Shown here: in pieces, positions 36,365-44,394 of the stretch
Layout of the letters: each line of letters starts with the position of its first letter
Position numbering within the stretch: the stretch's first letter is position 1
From: JAWKWH01 sp040830725
Lineage (GTDB): Bacteria > Pseudomonadota > Alphaproteobacteria > Rhizobiales > Rhizobiaceae
DNA: 64,000 nt
Reading direction: 5' to 3'
Assembly: GCA_040830725.1 (NCBI GenBank)
Contig: JBFOMG010000010.1
Coordinates: 1 to 64,000, forward strand
Translations under genes and position numbers: made by a program
Notes under the pieces: generated by a model
What the model was told of the DNA's origin: nothing
What the model saw: the letters and a program-made list of their open reading frames with translations, nothing else
Database searches by the model: none

Positions 36365-37108
36365 ATGCGCCCGCTGCTGACAACACTGCTTACGCTGCTT
36401 CTGGCTGTTGCAGGCTTTTCCGCCCATGCCGGCAAACTGACGACCGTCTTTGCCGCAGCCAGCTTGCGCGACGTTCTTGAAGCCGCCGCTGCCGATTATC
36501 AAAAATCCACCGGCCAAGACATCCGTCTCGTATTCGCCGCCAGCTCTGTCCTGGCGCGTCAGATAGATGCGGGGGCGCCGGCAGAAATCTACATTTCCGC
36601 CAATCGTGAATGGATCGATTGGCTGGCTTCCCGCGACATCATCAAAGCCGGGGAAACCGTCAACGTCGCTGGCAATCAGCTGGTGGTTGCGTTTCCCGCA
36701 GGCAGCAAACCGCCACAAAAGCTGGATGGAATGCTGACCATGGGGCGGTTTGCCATGGGCGACCCAAGCCATGTTCCCGCCGGCCGCTATGCAAAAACGG
36801 CTCTTGAAAATTTGAACATCTGGGACATCGTCCGGCCCTACGCGGTTCATTGCGAAAATGTTCGAGTGGCGCTGGAGTTTCTCAGACGCGGCGAAGTAAG
36901 TGCCGCCATCGTCTATGCTTCCGACATGAAGGTCGCTCCCGAACTTGTCAGAGCCTATGCGTTTCCCGCCGACAGCCACTCGCCCATCGCTTATTTCGCT
37001 GCGCCACTTGCCAGCGGGAACCTGGGTTCAAAGCGGTTCCTCGATTTCCTCACCGGTCCCGACGGACAGGCTTTGTTTGCCCGTTTCGGGTTTTCAAGCG
37101 CTGGTTAG
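36365..37108 (+). CDS. modA: Molybdate ABC transporter substrate-binding protein
   Basis: A 247-residue periplasmic protein binding molybdate or tungstate for import. The signal peptide is residues 1-22 (LTLLLAVAGFSAHA). The binding fold shows TTVFAAASLRDVLEAAAADYQ, VFAASSVLARQIDAGAPAEI, ISANREWIDWL, FAMGDPSHVPAGRYAKTALE and AAIVYASDMKVAPE, all typical of ModA. ATG 36365 has only a weak GAAGAG site. It heads the modABC operon and is divergent from hss. A ModE-type operator was looked for upstream but no convincing one was found. Confidence 0.96.
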   Translation: MRPLLTTLLTLLLAVAGFSAHAGKLTTVFAAASLRDVLEAAAADYQKSTGQDIRLVFAASSVLARQIDAGAPAEIYISANREWIDWLASRDIIKAGETVNVAGNQLVVAFPAGSKPPQKLDGMLTMGRFAMGDPSHVPAGRYAKTALENLNIWDIVRPYAVHCENVRVALEFLRRGEVSAAIVYASDMKVAPELVRAYAFPADSHSPIAYFAAPLASGNLGSKRFLDFLTGPDGQALFARFGFSSAG

Positions 37109-37117
37109 GGCAGGTTC

Positions 37118-37801
37118 ATGAGCGGGGAAGCCATTGCGATCATATTGCTCTCGGCAAAGGTTGCTTTTGCTGCCATCCTGTTCGCGTTGCCGATCGCCTT
37201 TTTCGTCGCCTGGTTGCTGGCCCGTTATGAGTTTCGCGGCAAGTCCTTCCTCCAGGCCCTCACCACCCTTCCGCTTGTCGTACCCCCGGTCGTGACCGGT
37301 TACGCATTGCTGGTGCTTTTTGGCTCAAAAGGCGCAATCGGCGCGTTTCTGAATGATTGGTTCGGCATCACACTCGCCTTTCGCTGGACGGGTGCTGCGC
37401 TGGCAGCGGGCGTCATGGCTTTTCCGCTGCTGGTCAGGCCAATTCGCCTGTCGATTGAAACGGTTGACCCCGGACTGGAAGAAGCTGCCGCCACTTTGGG
37501 TGCGTCGCGCCTGATGACATTCCTGACGGTGACACTGCCGCTGGTTTTGCCTGGCATTCTCGCCGGAACCGTCCTCGGTTTTGCCAAGGCGCTGGGCGAG
37601 TTTGGCGCAACGATCACCTTCGTTTCCAATATTCCGGGCGAAACACAGACGCTGTCGCTTGCCGTCTATTCGCTTCTGCAAAGCCCGAGTGGCGACACCG
37701 AAGCGCTTCGCCTTATCGTCGCTTCGATCGTTATCGCGATCGTCGCGGTGGTTGCGTCGGAGTGGCTTGCACACCGGATCAGGCGGAGGCGCGCGCGATG
37801 A
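37118..37801 (+). CDS. modB: Molybdate ABC transporter permease
   Basis: A 227-residue inner-membrane permease with about five helices (IAIILLSAKVAFAAILFALP, LTTLPLVVPPVVTGYALLVLF, GAALAAGVMAFPLLVRPIRL and two more). The cytoplasmic EAA loop EEAAATLGASRLMTFLTVTLP contacts ModC. GFAKALGEFGATITFVSNIPG is characteristic of ModB/CysW-like permeases. It starts nine bases after modA, and its TGA overlaps the modC ATG (ATGA at 37798-37801), so ModB and ModC are translationally coupled. Confidence 0.96.
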   Translation: MSGEAIAIILLSAKVAFAAILFALPIAFFVAWLLARYEFRGKSFLQALTTLPLVVPPVVTGYALLVLFGSKGAIGAFLNDWFGITLAFRWTGAALAAGVMAFPLLVRPIRLSIETVDPGLEEAAATLGASRLMTFLTVTLPLVLPGILAGTVLGFAKALGEFGATITFVSNIPGETQTLSLAVYSLLQSPSGDTEALRLIVASIVIAIVAVVASEWLAHRIRRRRAR

Positions 37802-38895
37802 GTACGCTGTCGGTCAACATCGAAGGCATGGCAGGTTCGGGATTTCCGGTCCATGCAGAATTCAGTGCGGGCAATGGCATAACCGGCCTTTTCGGCCATT
37901 CAGGTGCCGGCAAGACGACCGTCCTGAAGATGATCGCCGGCACGCTGCAGCCGCAATCCGGACGCATCGAGATGAACGGCCAGGTCTTGTTCGACAGCAA
38001 AACCGGCACCAATGTCCGTCCATTCAAGAGGCGGACCGGATTTGTCTTTCAGGATGGCCGCCTGTTTCCGCACCTCACCGTCAGGCGCAATCTCAGCTAT
38101 GCCGGCTGGGCGGGAAGCAGGAAAACATCCCGTTCGTTTCACGAAATCGTTGATCTGCTCGGCCTCGGCGAACATCTTGACCGTTGGCCGGAAACACTTT
38201 CGGGCGGCGAGCGCCAGCGCGTGGCGATCGGCCGGGCACTGCTTTCCGACCCGGCGATCTTGCTCATGGACGAACCATTGTCGTCGCTTGACTACCAACG
38301 GCGCGCCGACATCCTGCCGTATCTGGAGTCCATTCGCCAGGAGACCGATGTTCCAATCGTTTATGTCAGTCACGAGATCGACGAGATCGCGAGGCTGACC
38401 GACACGCTGGTGGTGATGTCGAAGGGAACGGTTGTCGCAAGCGGCGACACAAACGACATGTTTGCCCGTCTTGATCTCGGTCCGGCGCTCGGCCGCCAAA
38501 AGGCCGGGGTTCTGCTTAGCGGAACCGTTCGGAAAATCGACGAACAGTTCGGACTGATCTCCGTCGACATCGGTGGCCAGCTTGTTGAAGTCGTTGGCAC
38601 GGGATACCAACCCGGCCAGTCGGTGCGTCTGCAGGTTCGGGCCCGCGACGTGTCGATTGCAACATCATCGCCGGACGAACTGTCCATACGCAATTGTCTG
38701 GCTTGCGTGATCGAGGAAATCAGAACGGACGACAGTGCTTTCGCCGAACTGTCGCTTCGTTTGGGAGATCAAAGCCTGCGCGCGCGGATTACCCGCAAAT
38801 CGGTCGAAGAGCTGAAACTTCGTGCAGAAATAGAGGTTTTTGCGCTTCTCAAGGCCGTTTCTGTCGAGCGCCGTGCAATGACGATGCAAACGTGA
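37798..38895 (+). CDS. modC: Molybdate ABC transporter ATP-binding protein
   Basis: A 365-residue ATPase energising molybdate import. Walker A is GLFGHSGAGKTTVLKMIAG, the Q-loop is in FVFQDGRLFPHLTVRRNL, the signature is LSGGERQRVAIGRALL, and Walker B is LLMDEPLSSLD, followed by the switch histidine in YVSHEID. The C-terminal 75 residues carry the Mop/TOBE domain (VRLQVRARDVSIATSSPDEL), which senses molybdate in ModC proteins. The start ATG 37798 overlaps the modB stop. The operon is followed 46 bases later by a candidate small RNA. Confidence 0.96.
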   Translation: MSTLSVNIEGMAGSGFPVHAEFSAGNGITGLFGHSGAGKTTVLKMIAGTLQPQSGRIEMNGQVLFDSKTGTNVRPFKRRTGFVFQDGRLFPHLTVRRNLSYAGWAGSRKTSRSFHEIVDLLGLGEHLDRWPETLSGGERQRVAIGRALLSDPAILLMDEPLSSLDYQRRADILPYLESIRQETDVPIVYVSHEIDEIARLTDTLVVMSKGTVVASGDTNDMFARLDLGPALGRQKAGVLLSGTVRKIDEQFGLISVDIGGQLVEVVGTGYQPGQSVRLQVRARDVSIATSSPDELSIRNCLACVIEEIRTDDSAFAELSLRLGDQSLRARITRKSVEELKLRAEIEVFALLKAVSVERRAMTMQT

Positions 38896-38907
38896 GCGGC
38901 TGTCCGA

Positions 38908-38922
38908 TTAACCACGATTTAA
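38908..38922 (+). promoter_or_regulatory. CtrA-type box upstream of the candidate small RNA
   Basis: TTAA (38908-38911), seven bases CCACGAT, then TTAAC (38919-38923) match the alphaproteobacterial CtrA recognition pattern TTAA-N7-TTAAC exactly. It lies about 20-30 bases before the predicted 5' end of the small RNA, where a response regulator could activate or block transcription. The motif is short, so chance occurrence is possible. Confidence 0.4.
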
Positions 38923-38940
38923 CGAGATTGTCCCATTCTG

Positions 38941-39014
38941 ACCGATATCAAGCCGGTCTTTCTTCCTCCCGAGACCGGTTGGATCGGGCGGCTCCCGGGT
39001 AGCCGCCCTTTTTT
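38941..39014 (+). ncRNA. mmgR: Candidate trans-acting small RNA of the MmgR/suhB (alpha-r8) type
   Basis: Two stem-loops lie between modC and the SDR gene. The first stem pairs 38951-38959 (AGCCGGTCT) with 38972-38980 (AGACCGGTT) around a C/U-rich loop UUCUUCCUCCCG, an anti-Shine-Dalgarno-like sequence. The second is a strong terminator hairpin (38986-39008) followed by six T. Size (about 74-77 nt), arrangement and the UUCCUCCC loop agree with what I remember of the rhizobial MmgR/suhB family, an Hfq-dependent regulator linked to polyhydroxybutyrate storage in Sinorhizobium. Family membership is from memory and the 5' end is estimated. It may instead be just the modABC terminator with an extra stem. 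Confidence 0.55.
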
Positions 39015-39018
39015 ATTT
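38986..39018 (+). terminator. Rho-independent terminator of the small RNA and probably of modABC
   Basis: GGGCGGCT (38986-38993) pairs perfectly with AGCCGCCC (39001-39008) around CCCGGGT, followed by TTTTTTATTT. The eight-pair GC-rich stem with a T run is a strong intrinsic terminator. Confidence 0.92.
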
Positions 39019-39064
39019 CCCCTCATCGTGCAATGACGCCGGGAAATCTTTTTGGGAGGCCATC

Positions 39065-39817
39065 ATGTCGGAAAACAAAGTCGCAATCGTTACCGGGGCG
39101 GGAACCGGGGTCGGCAAATCGGTTGCCGCCGCCCTCATTGGCGAGGGCTGGACCGTGGTTTTCACCGGACGTCGTCTCGGTGTTCTCGAAGAAGCCGTTG
39201 CCGCTGCGGGCGGCGGGGTCAAGGCCATGGCAATCACTTGCGATGTCACCAAGGAGGACGAAGTCGACAGTCTTTTCCGCGAAACCGTTGACCGCTTCGG
39301 CCGCGTCGACCTGTTGTTCAACAATGCCGGATCCGGTTATCCGAAAACCATGATTGACGAAATTCCGGTCGAAGTCTGGCACAACATCGTCAATGTCAAT
39401 CTGACCGGGTCGTTTTTGTGCGCACGTGCTGCATTCCGTGTCATGCGCAAACAGGATCCGCAGGGTGGACGCATCATCAACAACGGTTCGGTCTCGGCCT
39501 ACGCTCCTCGCCCCGGTTCGGTGCCCTACACCGCCACAAAACACGCAATCACCGGCCTGACGAAAACCCTGGCGCTCGACGGGCGTCCGTTCAACATTGC
39601 CTGCGGCCAGGTCGACATCGGCAATGCCCTGACAGAAATGGCCATGCCGATGACAAAGGGCGTTCCACAGGCCAATGGCGAAATTGCTGTCGAAGCCACA
39701 ATGGATGTGGATCACGTCGCCAGCACGGTTTTGCACATGGCCAGCCTGCCGCTCGATGCCAATGTGCTGTTCACGACCGTGATGGCAACCAAGATGCCTT
39801 ATGTCGGACGTGGATAG
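39065..39817 (+). CDS. Short-chain dehydrogenase/reductase (SDR family)
   Basis: A 250-residue NAD(P)-dependent oxidoreductase. The cofactor loop is IVTGAGTGVGKSVAAALI, NNAG appears in LLFNNAGSGYP, the catalytic serine lies in NNGSVSAYAP, and the YxxxK pair is in VPYTATKHAITGL. The C-terminal part (VDIGNALTEMAMPMTKGV) is typical of the classical SDRs found in carbohydrate and secondary-alcohol metabolism; the substrate cannot be predicted. ATG 39065 follows GGGAGG. It is separated from modABC by a terminator and is probably transcribed alone. Confidence 0.92.
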   Translation: MSENKVAIVTGAGTGVGKSVAAALIGEGWTVVFTGRRLGVLEEAVAAAGGGVKAMAITCDVTKEDEVDSLFRETVDRFGRVDLLFNNAGSGYPKTMIDEIPVEVWHNIVNVNLTGSFLCARAAFRVMRKQDPQGGRIINNGSVSAYAPRPGSVPYTATKHAITGLTKTLALDGRPFNIACGQVDIGNALTEMAMPMTKGVPQANGEIAVEATMDVDHVASTVLHMASLPLDANVLFTTVMATKMPYVGRG

Positions 39818-39919
39818 ATTTGGCTAATCCGGAGATTATTGCTGAATAAACTCCATGGTTTGCCGCGTGCGATGCACCTGCCCGGTCCACACCCCGGTGC
39901 TTCGTGATACCATTCGCGC

Positions 39920-41143
39920 ATGTTCGCACCGCTGAAACAGCCCGACTTTCGCCGCCTGTTCTCGGCCCAACTGGTATCCCTGTTCGGCACCGGATTGATG
40001 ACCGTTGCGCTGGCCCTGTTGGCCTATCGTCTGGCAGGTGAAGACGCGGGCGCGGTTTTGGGCACCGCACTGGCAATCAAGATGGTTGCCTATGTAACCG
40101 TCTCTCCGATTGCCAATGCCATTGCTGCCCAATTCGCCAACAAATCGGTTCTCGTCGGTCTTGACCTGTTCCGTGCGGGTATCGCGCTGTTTCTGCCTTT
40201 CGTCAGCGAGATATGGCAGATTTATCTGCTGGTATTCCTGCTGCAGGCGGCCTCCGCAGCGTTCACACCGGTGTTCCAGGCGGTAATCCCAGATATCCTC
40301 ACCGACGAGGATGAGTACACCCAGGCGCTGTCTCTCTCGCGCCTCGCCTATGATCTGGAGAGCCTGGCCAGCCCGGTTATCGCGGCCGCGCTTTTGACAT
40401 TTGTTTCTTTCCATTGGCTGTTTGCAGCCACTGCTGTCGGGTTCGTGGTTTCCGCATCATTCCTGGCAGCCGGTCCCATTCCTGATCGGCTCAACGGCAA
40501 AGACAAACCATTTCGCGAACGGCTGACTGCCGGCATGAACCAGTTTTCAAGGCTGTCTGAATTGAAAGGGCTGATGGCGCTCAATCTGGTCGTATCGGCC
40601 ACCGGTGCGATGGTTATCGTCAATACCGTTGTCATTATCCAGACCGGCTACGGCGCAGGCGAAACCGGTGTCGCGATAGCCTATGCATTCTTTGGCGCAG
40701 GCTCGATGCTGGCAGCTTTGATATTGCCAAAACTGCTGCCTTTAAGCGGCAACAGGACCGTGATGGTCGCGGGCGCTTCCATCATGACCGTTTCGCTGGT
40801 CGCGGCAGCAATCGTACTCCACCAACAAGCTCCACTTGCCACCCTGTTGGTCATCTGGAGCGTTGCCGGCCTTGGCTACTCGGCGGTGCTGACGCCAGTC
40901 GGCCGTTTGCTGACTGCTCTGTCGCCGCCTGAGAAACGCCCGGCCCTGTTTGCGGCGCAATTCGCCCTGTCACACGCCTGCTGGCTGATCACCTACCCGC
41001 TTGCCGGCTGGGGCGGTGCCATGACCGGAATGGTGGCAATTGCGTCGGTACTGGCTGCGATTGCCTTTTCGGGGACGCTGATATGCCTGTGGCTGTGGCC
41101 AGCCGGAAGCGATGAGACCTTCAGGCCCGGCGCAGATCCTTGA
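39920..41143 (+). CDS. MFS transporter (EntS/MFS_3-like)
   Basis: A 407-residue inner-membrane carrier with about 12 helices. It starts MFAPLKQPDFRRLFSAQLVS, a typical opening of the MFS_3/EntS group of exporters. Helical segments include GTGLMTVALALLAYRLAG, IWQIYLLVFLLQAASAAFTP, LNLVVSATGAMVIVNTVVII, AYAFFGAGSMLAALILPKLL and MTGMVAIASVLAAIAFSG. The loop QAVIPDILTDEDEYTQALSL is conserved in this group. Efflux of a small organic molecule is likely, but the substrate is unknown. Its last 23 bases overlap the end of the convergent flavoprotein gene. Confidence 0.9.
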   Translation: MFAPLKQPDFRRLFSAQLVSLFGTGLMTVALALLAYRLAGEDAGAVLGTALAIKMVAYVTVSPIANAIAAQFANKSVLVGLDLFRAGIALFLPFVSEIWQIYLLVFLLQAASAAFTPVFQAVIPDILTDEDEYTQALSLSRLAYDLESLASPVIAAALLTFVSFHWLFAATAVGFVVSASFLAAGPIPDRLNGKDKPFRERLTAGMNQFSRLSELKGLMALNLVVSATGAMVIVNTVVIIQTGYGAGETGVAIAYAFFGAGSMLAALILPKLLPLSGNRTVMVAGASIMTVSLVAAAIVLHQQAPLATLLVIWSVAGLGYSAVLTPVGRLLTALSPPEKRPALFAAQFALSHACWLITYPLAGWGGAMTGMVAIASVLAAIAFSGTLICLWLWPAGSDETFRPGADP

Positions 41144-42347
41144 ACAACTGTTTCAGTTTCGCCGGCCCCTCAAGAATATCTTCATCCGACGGGGTAAATC
41201 CGGCCTCGATGAATTTGCGGCCAAGCATATGGTCCGCGGGCCGGTTGATCGTGTCGATGGCGATCAGATTGCCGTTTTTGAAGTGGTAGACCGCAAATGC
41301 GTTTTCGCCGGAATCGCCCGAAACGAGAAACCGGTCCGGCTCGAAGGACAGACCGACCATTTGCAATTTCATGTCGCCCTGATCGGACCAGAACCACGGC
41401 ACTTCGCGATATGTCGTGTCATCGCCGGTGATTGCCTTGGCAACGTGCCTTGCCTGGTCGGTAGCGTTTTGAACCGATTCCAGCCGCACCTTCCGGTCTG
41501 CCTGCCAATGGTGATAATTGCAGCAGTCGCCGATGGCGAAGATCGAGGGATCGGATGTCTGCATGCGGCCGTCGACCGACACGCCATTGTCGCAGGCCAA
41601 ACCCGCTGCCTCGGCCAATCCGGTCTCCGGAACAACCCCGATCCCGACGACCACGAGATCGCAGGCAATAACCTCGCCATCGGCCAACCGGACACCGCTG
41701 ACCGATCCTTCCCCTTCGATAGCCTCGGGCGCCATGGATGTGATGATCCGAACACCCATGTCCTTACAGCGATTGTGGACATGCTCCGAAATGATGGGCG
41801 CAACTGCACGGCCCAGAATGCGCGGAGCCATCTCCACAACGGTCACATTCTTTCCCTGTCCGGAAAACGTGCAGGCCGCCTCCATGCCGATAAAGCCACC
41901 GCCGATCACGACGACATTTTTAGCTTCAGCCGAAGCGGAACGCAGCCGCTGCGCGTCATCCAGCGTTCTCAAAGCAAAAACGCCATCCAGATCGATGCCT
42001 TCCAGATCAGGCATACGCGGTGCCGCGCCGGTGGCGAGAACCAGATATTCGTAGGGCAGCGAACTCCCGTCCGCCAAAGCAACCGATTTTCCATCCCGGT
42101 CGATTGAAACAACGGACGTATTGTGCCGCACTTCAATGTCTTGATCGGTGTAGAATGTTTCCGCCCGCAGCAATTGCGGATTGGCGTCCGCATCCTTCAG
42201 ATAGGCTTTTGACAATGGCGGTTTGTGATATGGCGTAACGCCCTCCACATCGATCAGCGTCACCGCTCCTTCGTAGCCGGCGTCACGCAAGCTCGCCGCA
42301 CATTGCGATCCGCCATGCCCCGCGCCGACAATGACAACACCGGCCAT
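41121..42347 (-). CDS. FAD-dependent NAD(P)H:ferredoxin-type reductase (rhodocoxin/putidaredoxin reductase family)
   Basis: A 408-residue flavoprotein with the FAD loop VIVGAGHGGSQCAASLRDAG, the NAD(P)H loop VVIGGGFIGMEAACTFSGQG and the second FAD motif DPSIFAIGDCCNYHH. HKPPLSKAYL near residue 45 and ATGAAPRMPDLEG follow the oxygenase-coupled ferredoxin reductase family. The C-terminal reductase domain contains VPWFWSDQGDMKLQMVGLS. It would transfer electrons from NAD(P)H to a small iron-sulphur protein that serves an oxygenase or P450; no such partner is in the neighbourhood. Its 3' end overlaps the MFS gene by 23 bases on the opposite strand. Confidence 0.93.
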   Translation of the reverse strand: MAGVVIVGAGHGGSQCAASLRDAGYEGAVTLIDVEGVTPYHKPPLSKAYLKDADANPQLLRAETFYTDQDIEVRHNTSVVSIDRDGKSVALADGSSLPYEYLVLATGAAPRMPDLEGIDLDGVFALRTLDDAQRLRSASAEAKNVVVIGGGFIGMEAACTFSGQGKNVTVVEMAPRILGRAVAPIISEHVHNRCKDMGVRIITSMAPEAIEGEGSVSGVRLADGEVIACDLVVVGIGVVPETGLAEAAGLACDNGVSVDGRMQTSDPSIFAIGDCCNYHHWQADRKVRLESVQNATDQARHVAKAITGDDTTYREVPWFWSDQGDMKLQMVGLSFEPDRFLVSGDSGENAFAVYHFKNGNLIAIDTINRPADHMLGRKFIEAGFTPSDEDILEGPAKLKQLFKDLRRA

Positions 42348-42420
42348 CGAACTTCCTCCATCACAGTGGTGCGGGGTTACGGCAGCCGGCGCAGCTTGTC
42401 AAAACTCAAAACGGCCGTTG

Positions 42421-43419
42421 CTACGCAGTACGGCCCTCTTCGCGCGCATGGCAGGTAACCGTGGAGGCGCCGCTGGTAAGCGGCTGCGGGATTTCCTGAC
42501 GGCATCGGTCATTTGCCAGCGGGCAACGCGGGTGGAATGTGCACCCTGACGGCGGATTGATCGGATTGGGGATTTCGCCTTCCACCGACTGATGTGGCCT
42601 TCCGCTCATCATCAGATCGGGCACGGCGTCAAACAGCATGCGCGTATAGGGGTGTTCGGGCGTATCGAAGAGATTAGCAGAATCGGCAACCTCGACAATG
42701 CGGCCGAGATACATGACACCGACCCTGGTCGCCATGTGGCGCACCACCGAAAGGTCGTGGCTGATGAACAGATAGGTCAAACCGAATTCCGCCTGCAGGT
42801 CGCGCATCAGGTTGAGGATCTGTGCCTGCACGGAAACATCCAGCGCCGAGGTTGGCTCGTCACAGACAATGAAATCCGGTTTCGAGGCCAGGGCGCGCGC
42901 AATACAAATGCGCTGGCGCTGGCCGCCGGAAAACTCGTGTGGAAATTTCCGCCCGTCGGCGCCGCTCAGGCCAACCAGCGACAGGAGCTCCTCTACCCGG
43001 CGCGCAATGGCATTGTCGTCGCTCTCCAGGTCAAATGCACGGATCGGTTCGGAGACAATGCGGTCGACGCGCCAGCGCGGATTGAGACTGGCAAACGGAT
43101 CTTGAAAGATCATCTGGATCCGCCGCCTGAGTGTTCGCATGGCACCGACCTGCGCCGGGTCGGTCATGGAGATATTCTCGATCGATATTTCACCCTGCGT
43201 GGGTGGAATAAGCCCGACAACCATTTTGGCCACGGTGGATTTGCCCGATCCCGATTCACCGACAAGCGCGAATGTCTCGCCCTTCTTGATCTCAAAAGAA
43301 ACATCGTCGACGGCTCTGAGAAACTGTTTCTCATCGCCTTCGATCACCCGGTTCAGCCATGGTTTTGAAACGTCAAACAGCCGCGTCAGATTGGCGACCT
43401 CCACCAGCGCTTCACTCAT
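42421..43419 (-). CDS. Oligopeptide/dipeptide-type ABC transporter ATPase (DppF/OppF-like)
   Basis: A 332-residue ATPase: Walker A LVGESGSGKSTVAKMVVGL, signature EFSGGQRQRICIARALA, Walker B FIVCDEPTSALDVS, switch histidine in FISHDLSVV. The C-terminal oligopeptide-ABC extension contains PHQSVEGEIPNPINPPSGC and FHPRCPLANDRC, a cysteine-rich segment that binds a 4Fe-4S cluster in relatives. ATG 43419 overlaps the preceding TGA (ATGA), so it is translationally coupled to the DppD-like gene. Last gene of the importer operon. Confidence 0.95.
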   Translation of the reverse strand: MSEALVEVANLTRLFDVSKPWLNRVIEGDEKQFLRAVDDVSFEIKKGETFALVGESGSGKSTVAKMVVGLIPPTQGEISIENISMTDPAQVGAMRTLRRRIQMIFQDPFASLNPRWRVDRIVSEPIRAFDLESDDNAIARRVEELLSLVGLSGADGRKFPHEFSGGQRQRICIARALASKPDFIVCDEPTSALDVSVQAQILNLMRDLQAEFGLTYLFISHDLSVVRHMATRVGVMYLGRIVEVADSANLFDTPEHPYTRMLFDAVPDLMMSGRPHQSVEGEIPNPINPPSGCTFHPRCPLANDRCRQEIPQPLTSGASTVTCHAREEGRTA

Positions 43420-44390
43420 TGACCGCCCCCGTCGAATAGCCAGCATGCAACCTTGGAGTGGTCCGTCTCATACTCCGAAGGTTGCGTGCGGTCGCAGGGT
43501 TCAAATCGCTTGGAGCAACGCGGATGAAATGCGCATCCGGGCGGGATCTCGGTCAGGCGCGGCATGGAACCGGGAATCTGTACCAGCCGGTCCGAACTCT
43601 TGTCCAGCGACGGGATCGAGGCCATCAGACCGAATGTGTAGGGATGTTGCGGATGATGAACGAGGTTCCGTGTTGACCCGACTTCGGCGATACGCCCGGC
43701 ATATAACACCGCTACGCGGTCTGCGGTCTCGGCAATGACCCCCATGTCGTGGGTTATCAGCATGATCGCCATGCCGCGTTCCCGGCACAGCCGTTTCAAG
43801 AGCTGGATGATCTGGGCCTGAACCGACACATCAAGCGCGGTGGTCGGCTCGTCGGCGATGACCAGATCCGGCTCACCGGCCAACGCCAGTGCGATCACCA
43901 CCCGCTGCCGCATGCCGCCGGAAAACTGGTGCGGGTAGGCATCAATGCGGGTTTCCGGCGCCGGAATCCCGACCTCATCAAGCAGGCTGATCGCGCGTGA
44001 GCGGGCCTCTCCGCGCGACATGTCGAGATGGGTCAGGATGGTTTCGACCAGTTGTTCGCCGATCCGGTATAGCGGGTTGAGGCTGGTCAGTGGATCCTGG
44101 AAAATCATCGCGATGCGTTTTCCGCGCACCGACCGCTTCTGTTCTTCATCAAGATTGTCGATGCGCTTGCCGTCGAAGACGATTTCGCCCCCGGCAACAC
44201 GGCCAGGTGGCTCGAGCAAGCCGATGATGGCCGCACCCGTCAGCGACTTTCCCGCGCCGGATTCGCCGACCACGCCCAACACCTCGCCCTTTCCGATATC
44301 GAACGAAATGCGGTCCACAGCGGTCAGGATACCGTGGCGCGTCGGGAATTCGACAACAAGATCACGCACCGAAAGGATGGGTTGGCTCAT
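43416..44390 (-). CDS. Oligopeptide/dipeptide-type ABC transporter ATPase (DppD/OppD-like)
   Basis: A 324-residue ATPase: Walker A VVGESGAGKSLTGAAIIGLL, Q-loop MIFQDPLTSLNPLYRIGEQ, signature QFSGGMRQRVVIALALA, Walker B LVIADEPTTALDVS, switch histidine in LITHDMGVIAE. The C-terminal extension PGSMPRLTEIPPGCAFHPRC with cysteines is as in DppD. Its start lies four bases after the DppC-like permease stop, and its stop overlaps the DppF-like start. Confidence 0.95.
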   Translation of the reverse strand: MSQPILSVRDLVVEFPTRHGILTAVDRISFDIGKGEVLGVVGESGAGKSLTGAAIIGLLEPPGRVAGGEIVFDGKRIDNLDEEQKRSVRGKRIAMIFQDPLTSLNPLYRIGEQLVETILTHLDMSRGEARSRAISLLDEVGIPAPETRIDAYPHQFSGGMRQRVVIALALAGEPDLVIADEPTTALDVSVQAQIIQLLKRLCRERGMAIMLITHDMGVIAETADRVAVLYAGRIAEVGSTRNLVHHPQHPYTFGLMASIPSLDKSSDRLVQIPGSMPRLTEIPPGCAFHPRCSKRFEPCDRTQPSEYETDHSKVACWLFDGGGQ

Positions 44391-44394
44391 TCCG

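Noticed and set aside
36206..36979. Long N-terminal extension of homospermidine synthase
   Set aside because: It is the antisense shadow of modA. The family start and ribosome binding site are at 36205.
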